Source: Lichenicoccus roseus (GTDB lineage Bacteria; Pseudomonadota; Alphaproteobacteria; Acetobacterales; Acetobacteraceae). Taken from it: a stretch of 64,000 nt of DNA. Below are positions 9,644 through 19,647 of this stretch, piece after piece. The notes under the pieces were generated by a model that ran no database searches, was not told the DNA's origin, and worked only from the letters and a program-made list of their open reading frames with translations. The position numbers and the translations under genes are program-made. Position 1 is the first letter of the stretch; every line of letters starts with the position of its first letter. The DNA is taken from assembly GCF_005844085.1 (NCBI RefSeq), contig NZ_VCDI01000001.1, positions 248,001 through 312,000 on the forward strand. Reading direction: 5' to 3'.

Positions 9644-12600
9644 TCAGCCGGGCTCGGGCAGGACCGGATGCTTGTCCGGCGCCGCCGGCCGCACGAAGCC
9701 CTCAGGCGGATGCTCCCGCAGCAGGGTCATCGCCTCGGCCACCGCCCGCTCGAGCTGCGGATCGTGCCCCTGGCGTATCTGCTCCGGATCGGCGGCCACC
9801 TCGATGTCCGGCGCAATGCCGGTATTCTCGACCTCCCACTGGCCGTGGATGCCGTAGATCGCCCAGCGCGGCGCGGTGACGGTGCCGCCGTCGATCAGCT
9901 TCGGGTAGCCGCCGATGCCGACCAGGCCACCCCAGGTGCGCTCGCCGACCAGGGGTCCCACGTGGTTCTTCTGGAACAGCCAGGGCAGCGCATCGCCGCC
10001 GGAGCCGGACATCTCGTTGATGACCATCACCTTCGGCCCGAAGATCGCCTGCGCCGGCTCCGTGATCGGCTCGCCCTCGCGGGTCTCGTTGACCATCTGC
10101 GGCGTCCGCCGGAGCTGGTCGATGATGGTGTCGGCGATGTCGCCGCCATGGTTGAAGCGCTCGTCGATCACCGCCGCCTGGTGCCCGACCTGGGCGTAGT
10201 AGTAGCGATTGAAGTTGGCGAACCCGCCGCTCGCGGTATCGGGCAGGTAGACATAGGCGACCTTGCCGCCGGACAGCCGGTCGACGGTGCGGCGGTTCTG
10301 CTCCATCCAGCCGCGCAGGCGCAGCGCTGCCTCGCTCGCCACCGGCAGCACCGTCACCTGCCGCGCGCCGTGGCCGTCCGCGTTGGGTCCTACCGTCAGC
10401 ACGGTGCGGGTGTCGGCGAGGCCATCGAACGCCGCATAGACCTCGCGGTCGACCGGAACCGGCTGGCCGTTGACGGCGAGCAGGTACTCGCCCTCCCTCA
10501 CCTCGATCCCGGGCTGGCTCAACGGCGCCACCAGCTTGGGATTCCAGTTCTCGCCGCGCAGGATGCGGACGATCTTCCAGTGGCCGTCGGACACCACGTA
10601 GTCCGCGCCGAGCAGGCCGACCTTCGCCTTCGGCTGCCCGGGCAGCTCGCCACCGCGGATGAAGGTGTGGCCGACCGCGATATGACCGGTCATCTGGGTC
10701 AGCAGGACGTTGAGATCCTGGCGGGCGCCGAGCCCGGCGAGGAACGGCGCATAGGTGCGGATCGCCGCCTGCTCGTCCAGGCCATGCAGGCGCGGGTCGT
10801 AGAAGAAGTCGCGCTCGATCCGCCAGGTCTCGTTGAACATCTGCCGCCACTCGGCGCGCGGATCGACCATGACCGAGACCTGGTCGAGCTTGAGGGTGTG
10901 CTGGGCGTCGCTGCCACCAGGGGGGCTCCCCGCTTTCAGCGGCGCATCCGACGGCGCGACGATCCAGTCGTGCTTGCGCTCGAGCAGCATGTGCTTGCCG
11001 TCGGCCGATACCGAGAAGCTGCCGGGCTGCACGTCGGACGCGAGCGCCTTGTTCTCACGCTTCTTGAAGTCGAACCGGGACAGGGTCTGCGCCGGCTCGT
11101 CCTCGTGGTCCTGGAGGTCCTCGTCGGTCTGCGCGGCGGGCTTGGTGAGGGTGTAGACGACGCCCTCGGCGCCGACCTCGAGGCCGGCGAAGTTGGCGCG
11201 CCCTATCGGCAGCGCAACGATGCGCTGGTCCAGCCCGTCGAAATCGATCGCCACCCGCGCCGGCGGGGCCGGGTGGTCATGCGGCTTGCCGGCAACCGTA
11301 TCGCCCGCCTCGGGGTCTGCGGCCTTGGCATCGGCCGCCTTGTCGCCCGCCGAGCCGGGATCCTCCTCGTCGCTCTCGGGTGCCACCGGCGACGGGATGT
11401 CCTTGCGCAGCACCACCACGTAGGCGGCGCCGTCGGTGGCGCGTCCCAGGGAAGACATGTCGAGCCACCCGGCGCCGAGGCCGATGCTGGTGCTGGCGGT
11501 GAAGTAGAGATACTTGCCGCTGCGGTCGAAGCGCGGGAACGCCACGTCGCTGAGCCCGTCGGTGAGCTGCGTGGCGCGGCCGGTGTCGAGCGAATACGCG
11601 AATGCCGCGTGCAGGTGGTTGGCGAGCTGCTTGGTGTAGGTGATCCAGCGGCTGTCGAACGACCAGGCCGGGTCGTAGTGGAAGAACGGCGTGTCGAAGC
11701 GGTCGGTATCGACGCGCACCGGCTTCGCGGCAGCGGACAGGTCGACCATCCACAGGATCAGCCGCTTGTCGTGGAACAGGAGCTTCTTCGAATCCGGCGA
11801 CCAGTGGATGTCGTAGAAGAACGAGGCGGGCTGGCCAAGGGATATCGTCCGGCCGGCGCCGATGCCATCGGCCGGCTCGATGCGCAGGGCGTACTCGCCG
11901 CTCCCGTCGGTGAAATACGCGACGCTCCTGCCGTCCGGCGACGGTGCCGGGTCACGGTTGGCAACCCCCGGCGACTGCGTGAGGTTGCGGACAGTCCCCT
12001 TGTCGGCAGGCACCGACAGGATCTGGCCGCGCGCCTCTATCACCACCCGCTTGCCGGTCGCGGTGATCCTTGCGTGCTGGATCTGGTCGGGCATGACCGT
12101 CTCGAGATGCGGCCGGACCTGCGGCAGGTCGGCATCCACGCTGACCGGGACGGTCTCCAGGCGGCCGGTATCGGGATGGAACAGTTCCAGCCGGCCGAAA
12201 TGATCGATGACGATACCGTCCGGGCCGGCCGACGCCGAGGCCATCGCGAAGCCGCGTGCGTTGTCGACCAGCCGGGTGATCGCGCCGCCGTTCGGGTCGT
12301 AGGAGTAGAGCGTGGTGGGTCCGTCGCGGTCCGACAGGAAATAGACCTTGCCGCCGACCCACATCGGGTTGCGGTCGTTGCTGTTCGGGCGCGGGATCGG
12401 GGTGACGTGGCTGTCGCTCAGCCGGGCAATCCAGATGCGAGCCGTCTGGCCGCCGCGGTAGTTCTGCCAGGCCGGCTGCCACTGCTTGATCGGCGAATAG
12501 GCGATCTGGCCGGCATCCGGCGAGAAGCTGCCATCCTCCCCCGAGGGCAGCGGCAACGCAGCCGGCACGCCGCCATCGGCCGGCACGACGAACAGCTGGT

Positions 12601-13003
12601 CGAGATCGCGCGGCACCGCGCGCGGGGTGTGGAACAGCACCGAGCGGCCGTCGGGCGTCCAGCCGACCGCCTCGTCGATGCCGGGATGCCAGGTCAGCCG
12701 CCTCGGCTCGCCACCGGCGGCCGGCACCACGTAGACATCGGTGTTGCCGTCATAGCGGCCGGTGAAGGCGATCCTGCTGCCGTCCGGCGAGAAGATCGGA
12801 TGGCTCGACTGGCCCTCGCCGGTCACCAGCCGCCCGGCGCGGCCACCGCCCCGGGGCACCGTCCAGATCTCGCCGGCATACTCGAAGGCGATGCTGGTGC
12901 GTGACAGGGTCGGATGCTGCAGCAGCAACGGCGGCGCCGTCTGCGAGAGGGCGGGCGCCGCGACGAGGAAGGCCAGGCCGGACAGGGCAACACTGATACG
13001 CAA
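9644..13003 (-). CDS. Tricorn-like S41 family peptidase with TolB-type propeller
   Basis: This 1119-residue protein begins with a signal peptide (VALSGLAFLVAAPALS) and is probably periplasmic. About residues 25-650 are repeated beta-propeller blades of the TolB/WD type (for example FSPDGSRIAFTG, WTPDGRSVLFHT, WSPDSKKLLFHD). After an acidic linker (EEDPGSAGDKAADAK), the tricorn core helical domain, a PDZ segment (about 820-880) and an S41 catalytic domain follow, with the nucleophile motif MSGSGGDALPW near 1000 and RFNHGGD before it. It probably degrades peptides. The TTG start has GAGGA six bases upstream. An inverted repeat at 9633-9654 spans the stop. Its position between era and pyrH is unusual. 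Confidence 0.88.
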   Translation of the reverse strand: MRISVALSGLAFLVAAPALSQTAPPLLLQHPTLSRTSIAFEYAGEIWTVPRGGGRAGRLVTGEGQSSHPIFSPDGSRIAFTGRYDGNTDVYVVPAAGGEPRRLTWHPGIDEAVGWTPDGRSVLFHTPRAVPRDLDQLFVVPADGGVPAALPLPSGEDGSFSPDAGQIAYSPIKQWQPAWQNYRGGQTARIWIARLSDSHVTPIPRPNSNDRNPMWVGGKVYFLSDRDGPTTLYSYDPNGGAITRLVDNARGFAMASASAGPDGIVIDHFGRLELFHPDTGRLETVPVSVDADLPQVRPHLETVMPDQIQHARITATGKRVVIEARGQILSVPADKGTVRNLTQSPGVANRDPAPSPDGRSVAYFTDGSGEYALRIEPADGIGAGRTISLGQPASFFYDIHWSPDSKKLLFHDKRLILWMVDLSAAAKPVRVDTDRFDTPFFHYDPAWSFDSRWITYTKQLANHLHAAFAYSLDTGRATQLTDGLSDVAFPRFDRSGKYLYFTASTSIGLGAGWLDMSSLGRATDGAAYVVVLRKDIPSPVAPESDEEDPGSAGDKAADAKAADPEAGDTVAGKPHDHPAPPARVAIDFDGLDQRIVALPIGRANFAGLEVGAEGVVYTLTKPAAQTDEDLQDHEDEPAQTLSRFDFKKRENKALASDVQPGSFSVSADGKHMLLERKHDWIVAPSDAPLKAGSPPGGSDAQHTLKLDQVSVMVDPRAEWRQMFNETWRIERDFFYDPRLHGLDEQAAIRTYAPFLAGLGARQDLNVLLTQMTGHIAVGHTFIRGGELPGQPKAKVGLLGADYVVSDGHWKIVRILRGENWNPKLVAPLSQPGIEVREGEYLLAVNGQPVPVDREVYAAFDGLADTRTVLTVGPNADGHGARQVTVLPVASEAALRLRGWMEQNRRTVDRLSGGKVAYVYLPDTASGGFANFNRYYYAQVGHQAAVIDERFNHGGDIADTIIDQLRRTPQMVNETREGEPITEPAQAIFGPKVMVINEMSGSGGDALPWLFQKNHVGPLVGERTWGGLVGIGGYPKLIDGGTVTAPRWAIYGIHGQWEVENTGIAPDIEVAADPEQIRQGHDPQLERAVAEAMTLLREHPPEGFVRPAAPDKHPVLPEPG

Positions 13004-13042
13004 CTGGGATCCTCGCCACGCTCGATCGGGGAGCCGACCTTC

Positions 13043-13996
13043 TCAGCGCGTGTCCTGGTCGTCCAGCCCCAGGGCGCGCAGCCGGGCGCGCTCCTCGTCC
13101 CAGCCGGCGCGCTCCTTGACGTTGAGGAACAGATGCACCGGGCGCTCCAGCAGCGACGCCAGCCCGTGCCGCGCCTTCTCGCCGATGGAGCGGATCCTGC
13201 TGCCCTTGTCGCCGATCAGGATGCCCTTGTGGCCGGCCCGCGAGACATAGATCGTGGCCTCGATCCGCACCGAGCCGTCCGGCTGCTCCTTGAAATTCTC
13301 GGTCTCCACGGTGGCGGCGTACGGCACCTCCTCGTGGGTCTGCAGGAAGATCTGCTCGCGCACCATCTCGGCGGCCAGCAGCCGGTCCGGCAGGTCGGTG
13401 AGGTCGTCCTCCGGATACAGGAACGGCCCCTCCGGCAGCGCCTGCGCCATGTCGTCGAGCAGGTCGTCGAGCCCCTCGCCGGAACGGGCGCTGACCATCA
13501 GCGTGCGCTCGACATCGAACAGGGCGACCAGTTCCGCGGTGAGCGGCAGCAGCCGCGGCCGTGGCACCAGGTCGGTCTTGTTGAGCACCAGCCACAGCCG
13601 CCGTCCGCTGCCGTGCAGCCTGTGCGCGATGTCGCGCACGCCCTCGGTGACGCCGCTGCGGGCATCGACCAGCACCAGGGTGATGTCGGCATCGTCCGAG
13701 CCGGTCCAGGCGGCGGCCACCATGGCGCGGTCGAGCTTGCGCTTCGGCTTGAAGATGCCCGGCGTGTCGACCAGCAGCAGCTGCGCCCGCCCCTGCCGCG
13801 CCCGGTCCGGCGACCGCAGGTCGTGCATCAGGATGCCGATCACCCGGAAGCGCGTGGTCTGTGCCTTCGGGCTCACGATCGACAGCTTGGAGCCGGCGAG
13901 CTTGTTCAGCAGGGTCGACTTGCCGGCGTTCGGCGCCCCCACGATGGCCACGAAGCCGCACCGGGTCGGGGCGGCAACTGTCTCGGCGGAGGTCAT
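13043..13996 (-). CDS. era: GTPase Era
   Basis: Era is an essential GTPase that helps mature 16S rRNA and assemble the 30S subunit. GTPase motifs are G1 GAPNAGKST (near residue 19), G2 TTR, G3 DTPG, G4 NKTD and G5 SAR; the C-terminal KH domain has GHKGILIGDKGSRI. The protein is 317 residues. ATG 13996 overlaps the rnc stop as ATGA and has AGGG upstream, so rnc and era are coupled, as in many proteobacteria. The open frame extends much further upstream inside rnc, but that part is not Era. Confidence 0.97.
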   Translation of the reverse strand: MTSAETVAAPTRCGFVAIVGAPNAGKSTLLNKLAGSKLSIVSPKAQTTRFRVIGILMHDLRSPDRARQGRAQLLLVDTPGIFKPKRKLDRAMVAAAWTGSDDADITLVLVDARSGVTEGVRDIAHRLHGSGRRLWLVLNKTDLVPRPRLLPLTAELVALFDVERTLMVSARSGEGLDDLLDDMAQALPEGPFLYPEDDLTDLPDRLLAAEMVREQIFLQTHEEVPYAATVETENFKEQPDGSVRIEATIYVSRAGHKGILIGDKGSRIRSIGEKARHGLASLLERPVHLFLNVKERAGWDEERARLRALGLDDQDTR

Positions 13997-14778
13997 GACG
14001 GTTTCCCTGAGGGGCGCGAGAGCTGGGCCAGCAGATCGGCGGCTGCCGCACTTTCCGCCGCGCGCTTGGTGCTGGCGGTGCCGACCCCCGACAGGGCGCC
14101 GGCCACCGCCCGGATGACGAAGACCGGCGCGTGCGACGGACCCTCGGCGGACTCCACCACATAGAGTGGCAGGTTGCGGCCGCGGCCGAGCAGCCATTCC
14201 TGCAGCGCCGTCTTGGCATCCTTCGGCGGCAGCGTCTGCGCCTCGATCATCCCGGCCCAGGCGGTACGGATGAACGTCCGCGCGGGCTCCAGGCCGCCAT
14301 CCAGGAAGGCGGCGCCCAGCACCGCCTCGACGGCGTCCGCGAGCACGGTGGCGACCTGCCGCACACCCGCCCTGGTCTCGTGATCCGAGACCGCAAGCGC
14401 CTCCGACAGGCCGATCGCCGCCGCGATCTCGGCAAGCACCGGGCGAGAGACCAGGCGCGCATGGCGCAGGCCGATCTGCCCCTCCGGCTCGTCGGGATAG
14501 CGCTCGATCAGCCACTCCGCCATCAGCAGGCCAAGCACGCGATCGCCGATGAATTCGAGCCGCTCGTTGGAGCGCAGCGGTTTCTCGGCGGCCACTTCAT
14601 GATCATCGAGGCGCGGGCGGCGGGCGCGCGGCCCGGTGCGGCGCTCACCCGGGCGTCTAGCATACAGACTCTGGGCGTTCGCCGCCGAGCGATGCGTCAG
14701 CGCCTCGCTCAGCAGCTCCGGCCGGCGGAACCGCCACTGCATCAGCGTCTCGATGCGGTCGCGGGCGTCGCTCAACAC
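13993..14778 (-). CDS. rnc: Ribonuclease III with an unusual insertion
   Basis: Rnc cuts double-stranded RNA, including rRNA precursors. The catalytic signature NERLEFIGDRVLGL begins near residue 71, a second acidic site ADAVEAVLGAAFLD follows near 145, and a C-terminal dsRNA-binding domain begins around KDAKTALQEWL. Between ALTHRSA and NERLEF, where E. coli has about four residues, there are about 38 (positions 33-70), rich in Arg. The start was set at GTG 14778 because the distance to ALTHRS then matches the family; TTG 14775 is equally possible. It overlaps era by four bases. Confidence 0.93.
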   Translation of the reverse strand: MLSDARDRIETLMQWRFRRPELLSEALTHRSAANAQSLYARRPGERRTGPRARRPRLDDHEVAAEKPLRSNERLEFIGDRVLGLLMAEWLIERYPDEPEGQIGLRHARLVSRPVLAEIAAAIGLSEALAVSDHETRAGVRQVATVLADAVEAVLGAAFLDGGLEPARTFIRTAWAGMIEAQTLPPKDAKTALQEWLLGRGRNLPLYVVESAEGPSHAPVFVIRAVAGALSGVGTASTKRAAESAAAADLLAQLSRPSGKPS

Positions 14779-14813
14779 GCCCCCGGAGGATGACGAACCT
14801 CGCTCACGGTGCC

Positions 14814-15623
14814 TCAGCGCACCCAGTTCAGCAGGCGGGACCAGCGGATCTCCGCCGGCCACTGCCAGACCTGCCAGAGCGGGTGGCGCTCATCGACCGA
14901 GAAGAAGATGAACTTGGCGTGGCCGATCAGGTTGGTCATCGGCACGAAGCCGAGATCCTCCGGCTCGGTGCCCATGAAGCGGCTGTCAGCGCTGTCGTCG
15001 CGGTTGTCGCCCATGGCGAAGAAATAGCCGGGCGGCACCACGTAGTCCGGCGTGTTGTTGTACTGCCCGTCGCTGGTCAGCTTGAGGATCTGGTGCGCCA
15101 CCGGGCCACGACCGGCGCTGCCCGGCAGGAACTCCTGGTAGCGGCGGCCCTCCATCCGGGTGCCGTTCTCGTCGGACGCGACGGCGTCTCCCTCGTCGGT
15201 GCGCGGCACCAGCTTGCCGTTGAGATACAGCTCGCCGCCGCGCATCTGGATATGATCGCCGGGCAGCCCGACGATGCGCTTGATGTAGTCGATCGAGGTA
15301 TCCTGGGTGAAGCGGAACACCGCCACGTCGCCGCGATGCGGCACCTGCGCCATGATGCGGCCCTCGAACAGGTCGGGCGAGAACGGCAGCGAGAAATGCG
15401 AGTAGCCGTATTCATACTTGGCGACGAACAGGTAGTCGCCGACCAGCAGGGTCGGGATCATCGAGCCGGACGGGATATTGAAGCTCTCGAACAGGAAGGT
15501 GCGCACGAACACCGCGATCAGCCCGGCATAGAGCAGCGTACGGATCATGTCCCAGGTGCCGGAGCTGGCACCCTTCTTGTTGTGGGCGCTGTCCTTGCGC
15601 GACGATAGCTTGGTGAACGCCAT
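14814..15623 (-). CDS. lepB: Signal peptidase I
   Basis: LepB removes signal peptides from exported proteins at the outer face of the inner membrane. One N-terminal membrane segment (LLYAGLIAVFVRTFLF) is followed by the catalytic Ser motif FNIPSGSMIPTL, the catalytic Lys in YIKRIVGLPGD, and the conserved GDNRDDSADSRFMG box. Length is 269 residues from ATG 15623, which lies just before a basic cytoplasmic tail. It sits between acpS and rnc in the conserved order. Confidence 0.96.
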   Translation of the reverse strand: MAFTKLSSRKDSAHNKKGASSGTWDMIRTLLYAGLIAVFVRTFLFESFNIPSGSMIPTLLVGDYLFVAKYEYGYSHFSLPFSPDLFEGRIMAQVPHRGDVAVFRFTQDTSIDYIKRIVGLPGDHIQMRGGELYLNGKLVPRTDEGDAVASDENGTRMEGRRYQEFLPGSAGRGPVAHQILKLTSDGQYNNTPDYVVPPGYFFAMGDNRDDSADSRFMGTEPEDLGFVPMTNLIGHAKFIFFSVDERHPLWQVWQWPAEIRWSRLLNWVR

Positions 15624-15731
15624 GCTCTGTGTGTTCCGCCTGTTCCGACGAGAACCTCCCGCGGCGGGCGGATCAAGCCGACCCGGCCAGGGCCTGTCAA
15701 GCAATCGACCCTGCCCCCGGGAGGCGACGGT

Positions 15732-16136
15732 TCAGCGCGGGTGGACCGCCGAGATGATCACCTGGGCGAAGGCGTAGGGGTATTCGTCGGTCATCGTCAC
15801 CAGCAGGTGCGGCGTCGTGCCAGCCGGCAGCAGCGCCTGCAGGCGAACCAGCGCGCCTCCGGTCAATGCCAGCGTCGGCTGGCCGCCCGGCAGGTTCACC
15901 ACGCCCATGTCGGAATGGAACACCCCGTGCGCGAACCCGGTCCCGAGCGCCTTGGCGCAGGCCTCCTTGGCGGCCCAGCGCTTGGCATAGGTGCCGGGAC
16001 GGATCGCCGGCGTGCGACGCTCGGCGCGGGCGCGCTCGGTTTCGGTGAACACGCGCTCGAGGAAGCGGTCGCCATGCCGCGCCATCACCCGCTCGACCCG
16101 CCGGATGTCGCACAGGTCCGACCCAATCCCGACCAT
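15732..16136 (-). CDS. acpS: Holo-[acyl-carrier-protein] synthase
   Basis: AcpS transfers 4'-phosphopantetheine from CoA to acyl carrier protein. The family start (M)[16 protein letters not shown] holds the metal-binding Asp, and the second motif [16 protein letters not shown] holds the catalytic Glu and Lys. From ATG 16136 the protein is 134 residues, the usual size, with GGAAG ten bases upstream. The frame is also open to a GTG at 16187 that would overlap the rsh stop by four bases and add 17 residues; this alternative start is plausible for coupling but does not match the family. Confidence 0.93.
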   Translation of the reverse strand: MVGIGSDLCDIRRVERVMARHGDRFLERVFTETERARAERRTPAIRPGTYAKRWAAKEACAKALGTGFAHGVFHSDMGVVNLPGGQPTLALTGGALVRLQALLPAGTTPHLLVTMTDEYPYAFAQVIISAVHPR

Positions 16137-16183
16137 GAAGCTGGCGCTTCCGGGGGGCAGGCCCGCGGTGCCGGCGGTGAGGC

Positions 16184-18622
16184 TCACGCCTTGGCGCGCT
16201 CCACCTGGGTGATCCCGCTGGCGCCGCGCAGGCCGGCGATCACGGTGGAAAGGTGCCGCAGATCGCGCACCTCGACATCGACCAGGATCTCCATGAAGTC
16301 GAGCTGGCGGTTGACGATCTTGAGGTTGACCACGGTGCCGTCATGCTTGGAGACCGCATTGGTCAGCGTCGCCAGCATCGAGGGTTCGTTGGCGGCAATC
16401 ACGCTGACCCGGCCGACATGCGGCTCCGCATGGCTGCCGCGGGTGATCGCGTCGTAGTCCCAGTCGACATCCATGAACCGCTCGGGCGTGGCGGCGAAGC
16501 TGTCCAGCGTCTGGCAGCCGACGGTGTGCACGGTGATGCCCTTGCCCTGGGCCACGATGCCGAGGATGCGGTCGCCCGGCAGCGGATGGCAGCAGCCGGC
16601 GAAATGCACCGCGATGCCGGCGCCCAGCCCGCGCAGCGACATGTTGCCCGGGACGGCGGCAGTGCCGGTACGTCCCGCGCCGGGCCGCGGCAGGCCAGGG
16701 ATCATGCGCGGCGCGCGTGCGGTCTGGCGCAGCTCCGGATAGGCCGCGTGCACCACGTCCTTCGGACCGAGCGTTCCGGTGCCGACGGCGACATAGAGAT
16801 CGTCGCGGCTGGCACATTTCAGCTGCTTCAAGGCCGCGTCGAGGATCTTTTCCGAACCGTCGACGCCCTCCTGCCGGAACGCCTTGGCGAGCGCCGCGCG
16901 CCCCGCATCGAGATGCGTCTCGCGCTGCTGCTGGGTGACGTAGCGGCGTATGCGCGCGCGCGCCTTGCCGGTGACGACGAAGCGCTCCCACGACGGCGAC
17001 GGGGTGCCGCCGCGCGCGGTCATGATCTCGACCTGGTCGCCGTTCTGCAGCTCGTGGCGCAGCGGCATCAGCCGGCCGTTGACCTTGGCGCCGACGCAGC
17101 CGTCGCCGACCTGGCTGTGCACCGCGTAGGCGAAGTCGACCGGCGTCGCTCCGCGCGGGAGCTGGATCAGCTGCCCTTTCGGCGTGAAGCAGAACACCTG
17201 GTCCTGGTAGAGCTCGAGCTTGGTGTTCTCGAGGAACTCGTCGGGGGCGGCGGAATTCTCGATGATCTCGAGCAGGTCCTGCACCCAGCGCAGCCGGCGC
17301 AGGCTGGTGACCGCGCGGCTGACCTCGTCCTCGGCGGAGCCCGGCACCTGCTTGTAGACCCAGTGCGAGGCGACGCCGTTCTCGGCAACATCGTGCATCT
17401 CCGGAGTGCGGATCTGCACCTCGATCTTCTGGTTGCGCGGATGGCGCAGCGTCACCCCGGTATGCAGGCTCTGGTAGCCGTTCGCCTTCGGGGTGGAGAT
17501 GTAGTCCTTGAAACGCCCGGCGATGACCGGATAGGCCGCATGAACCGCGCCGAGCGACACGTAGCAGGCCTCGCGGGACGGTACCATCACCCGGAACGCC
17601 ATGATGTCGGAAAGCTGCTCGAAGGCGACGTTGCGCTTCTGCATCTTCTCCCAGATCGAGAAGGAGGATTTCTCGCGTCCCTTCACCTCCAGCACCGGCA
17701 CGCCGGCATCGCCGCAGATCCGGGTCAGTTCGCGCCGGACTTCCTCGATGACGTCGGCACCCTGGCCGCGCAGGTAGTTCAGCCGCGCCTGGATGGTCGA
17801 GTTGGCTTCCGGCTCGAGCTCGGCGAACGACAGGTTCTGCAGCTCGGTCTTGACCTTGTCCATGCCGATGCGCCCGGCGAGCGGCGCATAGATGTCCATG
17901 GTCTCGCGCGCGATGCGCTCCCGCCGATCCTGCCGGCGCACGTAGTGCAGGGTGCGCATGTTGTGCAGCCGGTCGGCGAGCTTGACGATCAGCACGCGTA
18001 TGTCGCGGCTCATAGCCAGCACCAGCTTGCGGAAGTTCTCGGCCTGCTTGGTGCGGTCGGACTGCAGTTCCAGCCGGGTCAGCTTGGTCACGCCGTCGAC
18101 CAGGTCGGCGATCGCACTGCCGAACCGGTCCGAGATCACCTTGTAGGTGACACCGGTATCCTCGATGGTGTCGTGCAGCAGGGCGGTGACGATCGAGGGA
18201 ACGTCCAGCCGGAAACCGGCGAGGATCTCGGCGACCGCCAGCGGATGGGTGATGTAGGGCTCGCCATTGTCGCGCTTCTGGCTGGCATGCGCCTCTCGCG
18301 CGATCGCGTAGGCCTGTTCGATCAGTCCGGTATCGGCGTCGGGATCGTACGACAGCACCCGCCTGATCAGTGCCTCGCCTCCCGCCGGGCCACCGGCGGG
18401 ATTGTGCGGCATCGCCTCGATCGGACCGACGATCGGGATCGGAGAGCCAGCCGGCGCATTCACGGCCAATTCTGCCGCCCCGATCTCGGGAGGCAGCCTC
18501 GCGCCGTCGGGCGCGTAGAGCGGATGGGCGGGCTGGCCCGGCGCGCGGCCGGACGACGAACTCTCGTCCCCGGGGCCGCGCGCCGCCCAACCGTTACGAT
18601 GCGGCTCGCGCGGCCCCATCAT
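16184..18622 (-). CDS. rsh: Bifunctional (p)ppGpp synthetase/hydrolase (RelA/SpoT homologue)
   Basis: Rsh makes and degrades the stringent-response alarmone (p)ppGpp. All domains are visible: an HD hydrolase with intact [10 protein letters not shown] and [12 protein letters not shown]; a synthetase with [13 protein letters not shown] and [19 protein letters not shown] ([15 protein letters not shown]); a Cys/His-rich segment ([12 protein letters not shown]); and a C-terminal ACT domain. Intact hydrolase and synthetase motifs suggest both activities. The first 70 residues or so are Pro/Gly-rich and not family-like, so the true start may lie inside (for example at MPHNPAGG). It follows rpoZ by 53 bases. 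Confidence 0.96.
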   Translation of the reverse strand: MMGPREPHRNGWAARGPGDESSSSGRAPGQPAHPLYAPDGARLPPEIGAAELAVNAPAGSPIPIVGPIEAMPHNPAGGPAGGEALIRRVLSYDPDADTGLIEQAYAIAREAHASQKRDNGEPYITHPLAVAEILAGFRLDVPSIVTALLHDTIEDTGVTYKVISDRFGSAIADLVDGVTKLTRLELQSDRTKQAENFRKLVLAMSRDIRVLIVKLADRLHNMRTLHYVRRQDRRERIARETMDIYAPLAGRIGMDKVKTELQNLSFAELEPEANSTIQARLNYLRGQGADVIEEVRRELTRICGDAGVPVLEVKGREKSSFSIWEKMQKRNVAFEQLSDIMAFRVMVPSREACYVSLGAVHAAYPVIAGRFKDYISTPKANGYQSLHTGVTLRHPRNQKIEVQIRTPEMHDVAENGVASHWVYKQVPGSAEDEVSRAVTSLRRLRWVQDLLEIIENSAAPDEFLENTKLELYQDQVFCFTPKGQLIQLPRGATPVDFAYAVHSQVGDGCVGAKVNGRLMPLRHELQNGDQVEIMTARGGTPSPSWERFVVTGKARARIRRYVTQQQRETHLDAGRAALAKAFRQEGVDGSEKILDAALKQLKCASRDDLYVAVGTGTLGPKDVVHAAYPELRQTARAPRMIPGLPRPGAGRTGTAAVPGNMSLRGLGAGIAVHFAGCCHPLPGDRILGIVAQGKGITVHTVGCQTLDSFAATPERFMDVDWDYDAITRGSHAEPHVGRVSVIAANEPSMLATLTNAVSKHDGTVVNLKIVNRQLDFMEILVDVEVRDLRHLSTVIAGLRGASGITQVERAKA

Positions 18623-18675
18623 CTACCGGCAGCAGGCCATGCGAGGGAGGCGGGCCATCGACCGGGACAGGACAT

Positions 18676-19074
18676 CTACCGGCGCGTGCGCCCGCCGAGT
18701 TCGGCCTCGATCGCGGCCTCCAGTTCTTCCGGCGACAGCTCGGTGCCCATCGCACCCGCCTCTTCCTCGGCCGAGACATCCTGCAGGCCGAAGATGTTCT
18801 GGTCGGTCGGGATCAGGTCGAGCACCTCCTCGTCCGCAGGCTCCGGCTCTGGAGCACGCGCCAGCGACTTCACCAGGTCCTGGTGCAGGCGGGACAGCGA
18901 GATGGTCTCCTCCGCAATCTCACGCAGCGCCACGACCGGGTTCTTGTCGTTGTCGCGGTCGATCGTCATCTCCTCGCCGCGACTCAGGTTGCGCGCGCGC
19001 TGGGCGGCGAGCAGCACAAGCTCGAAGCGGTTCGGGATCTTCTCAACGCAGTCTTCGACGGTGACGCGCGCCAT
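18676..19074 (-). CDS. rpoZ: RNA polymerase omega subunit
   Basis: RpoZ stabilises the beta-prime subunit of RNA polymerase and is part of the ppGpp binding site in proteobacteria. The omega core is at the N-terminus: [20 protein letters not shown] and [12 protein letters not shown]. The 132-residue length and acidic tail are typical of alphaproteobacteria. GGAGG stands nine bases before the ATG. It is directly upstream of rsh and 15 bases downstream of folK. Confidence 0.96.
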   Translation of the reverse strand: MARVTVEDCVEKIPNRFELVLLAAQRARNLSRGEEMTIDRDNDKNPVVALREIAEETISLSRLHQDLVKSLARAPEPEPADEEVLDLIPTDQNIFGLQDVSAEEEAGAMGTELSPEELEAAIEAELGGRTRR

Positions 19075-19089
19075 GCGGCCAACCTCCGC

Positions 19090-19647
19090 TCATCTTTGTG
19101 GAATATTCCATAGTAGGGGTTGCGACGCCGCGCCGCAACCATGCGGGCCGGGGGCGGCCTCCACGGCCGCGATCAGGGCCTCCACGGTCCGTCCGTCACG
19201 CGGATCGACCCAGTCCGGGCAGACGTCGCGCAGCGGCTGCAGCACGAACGACCGCTCGGCCAGCCGCGGATGCGGCAGGACCGGTCCCGAACCAGGCTCG
19301 ACGCCGGCCGGCCTGATCACGTCGCCGACGGCGAGAAGGTCAAGGTCGAGGCTGCGCGCGGCATTGGCCACGCTGCGCACCCGGCCGGCCGCCGCCTCGA
19401 TCCGGTGCAGCGCCGACAGCAGCCAGGCAGGCTCAACCTGGGCCGTCCCCTGCAGGCGGATCACCCCGTTGACGTAGTCCGGCTGTCCGGATGGCGGCAT
19501 CGCGGCACTTCCGTACCAGGCCGAGACCGCCTGCAGCCGCAGGCCCGGCAGCGACGCCACCTCCTGTACCGCCCGGAGGCAGGTGGTGATCGGACGGTCG
19601 CCCCAGGGGCCCGGCAGGTTGGCGCCGACGGCGACCAGGATCAGCAT
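19090..19647 (-). CDS. folK: 6-hydroxymethyl-7,8-dihydropterin pyrophosphokinase
   Basis: FolK activates the pterin for dihydropteroate synthesis in the folate pathway. Family features are ILVAVGANLPG at the start, the NAARSLDLDLL segment (usual form RTLDLDLL) near residue 92 and HPRLAERSFVLQPL near 135. The ATG at 19647 (185 residues) was chosen because the HPPK fold starts right after it; an ATG at 19668 would add seven residues. The open frame runs on under the divergent NYN gene, but that part is antisense. The gene leads the folK-rpoZ-rsh run. Confidence 0.92.
   Translation of the reverse strand: MLILVAVGANLPGPWGDRPITTCLRAVQEVASLPGLRLQAVSAWYGSAAMPPSGQPDYVNGVIRLQGTAQVEPAWLLSALHRIEAAAGRVRSVANAARSLDLDLLAVGDVIRPAGVEPGSGPVLPHPRLAERSFVLQPLRDVCPDWVDPRDGRTVEALIAAVEAAPGPHGCGAASQPLLWNIPQR

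Noticed and set aside
9668-12904. Plus-strand open frame of more than 1000 codons
   Set aside because: Antisense shadow of the tricorn-like protease, with no recognisable domain.
19099-19110. Palindrome TGGAATATTCCA upstream of rpoZ
   Set aside because: It codes for the last residues of folK (W-N-I-P); its distance of about 25 bases from rpoZ could suit an operator, but coding explains it and no second copy was seen.
16253-19477. Plus-strand open frame of more than 1000 codons
   Set aside because: Antisense to rsh, rpoZ and folK; composition is that of a mirror frame.
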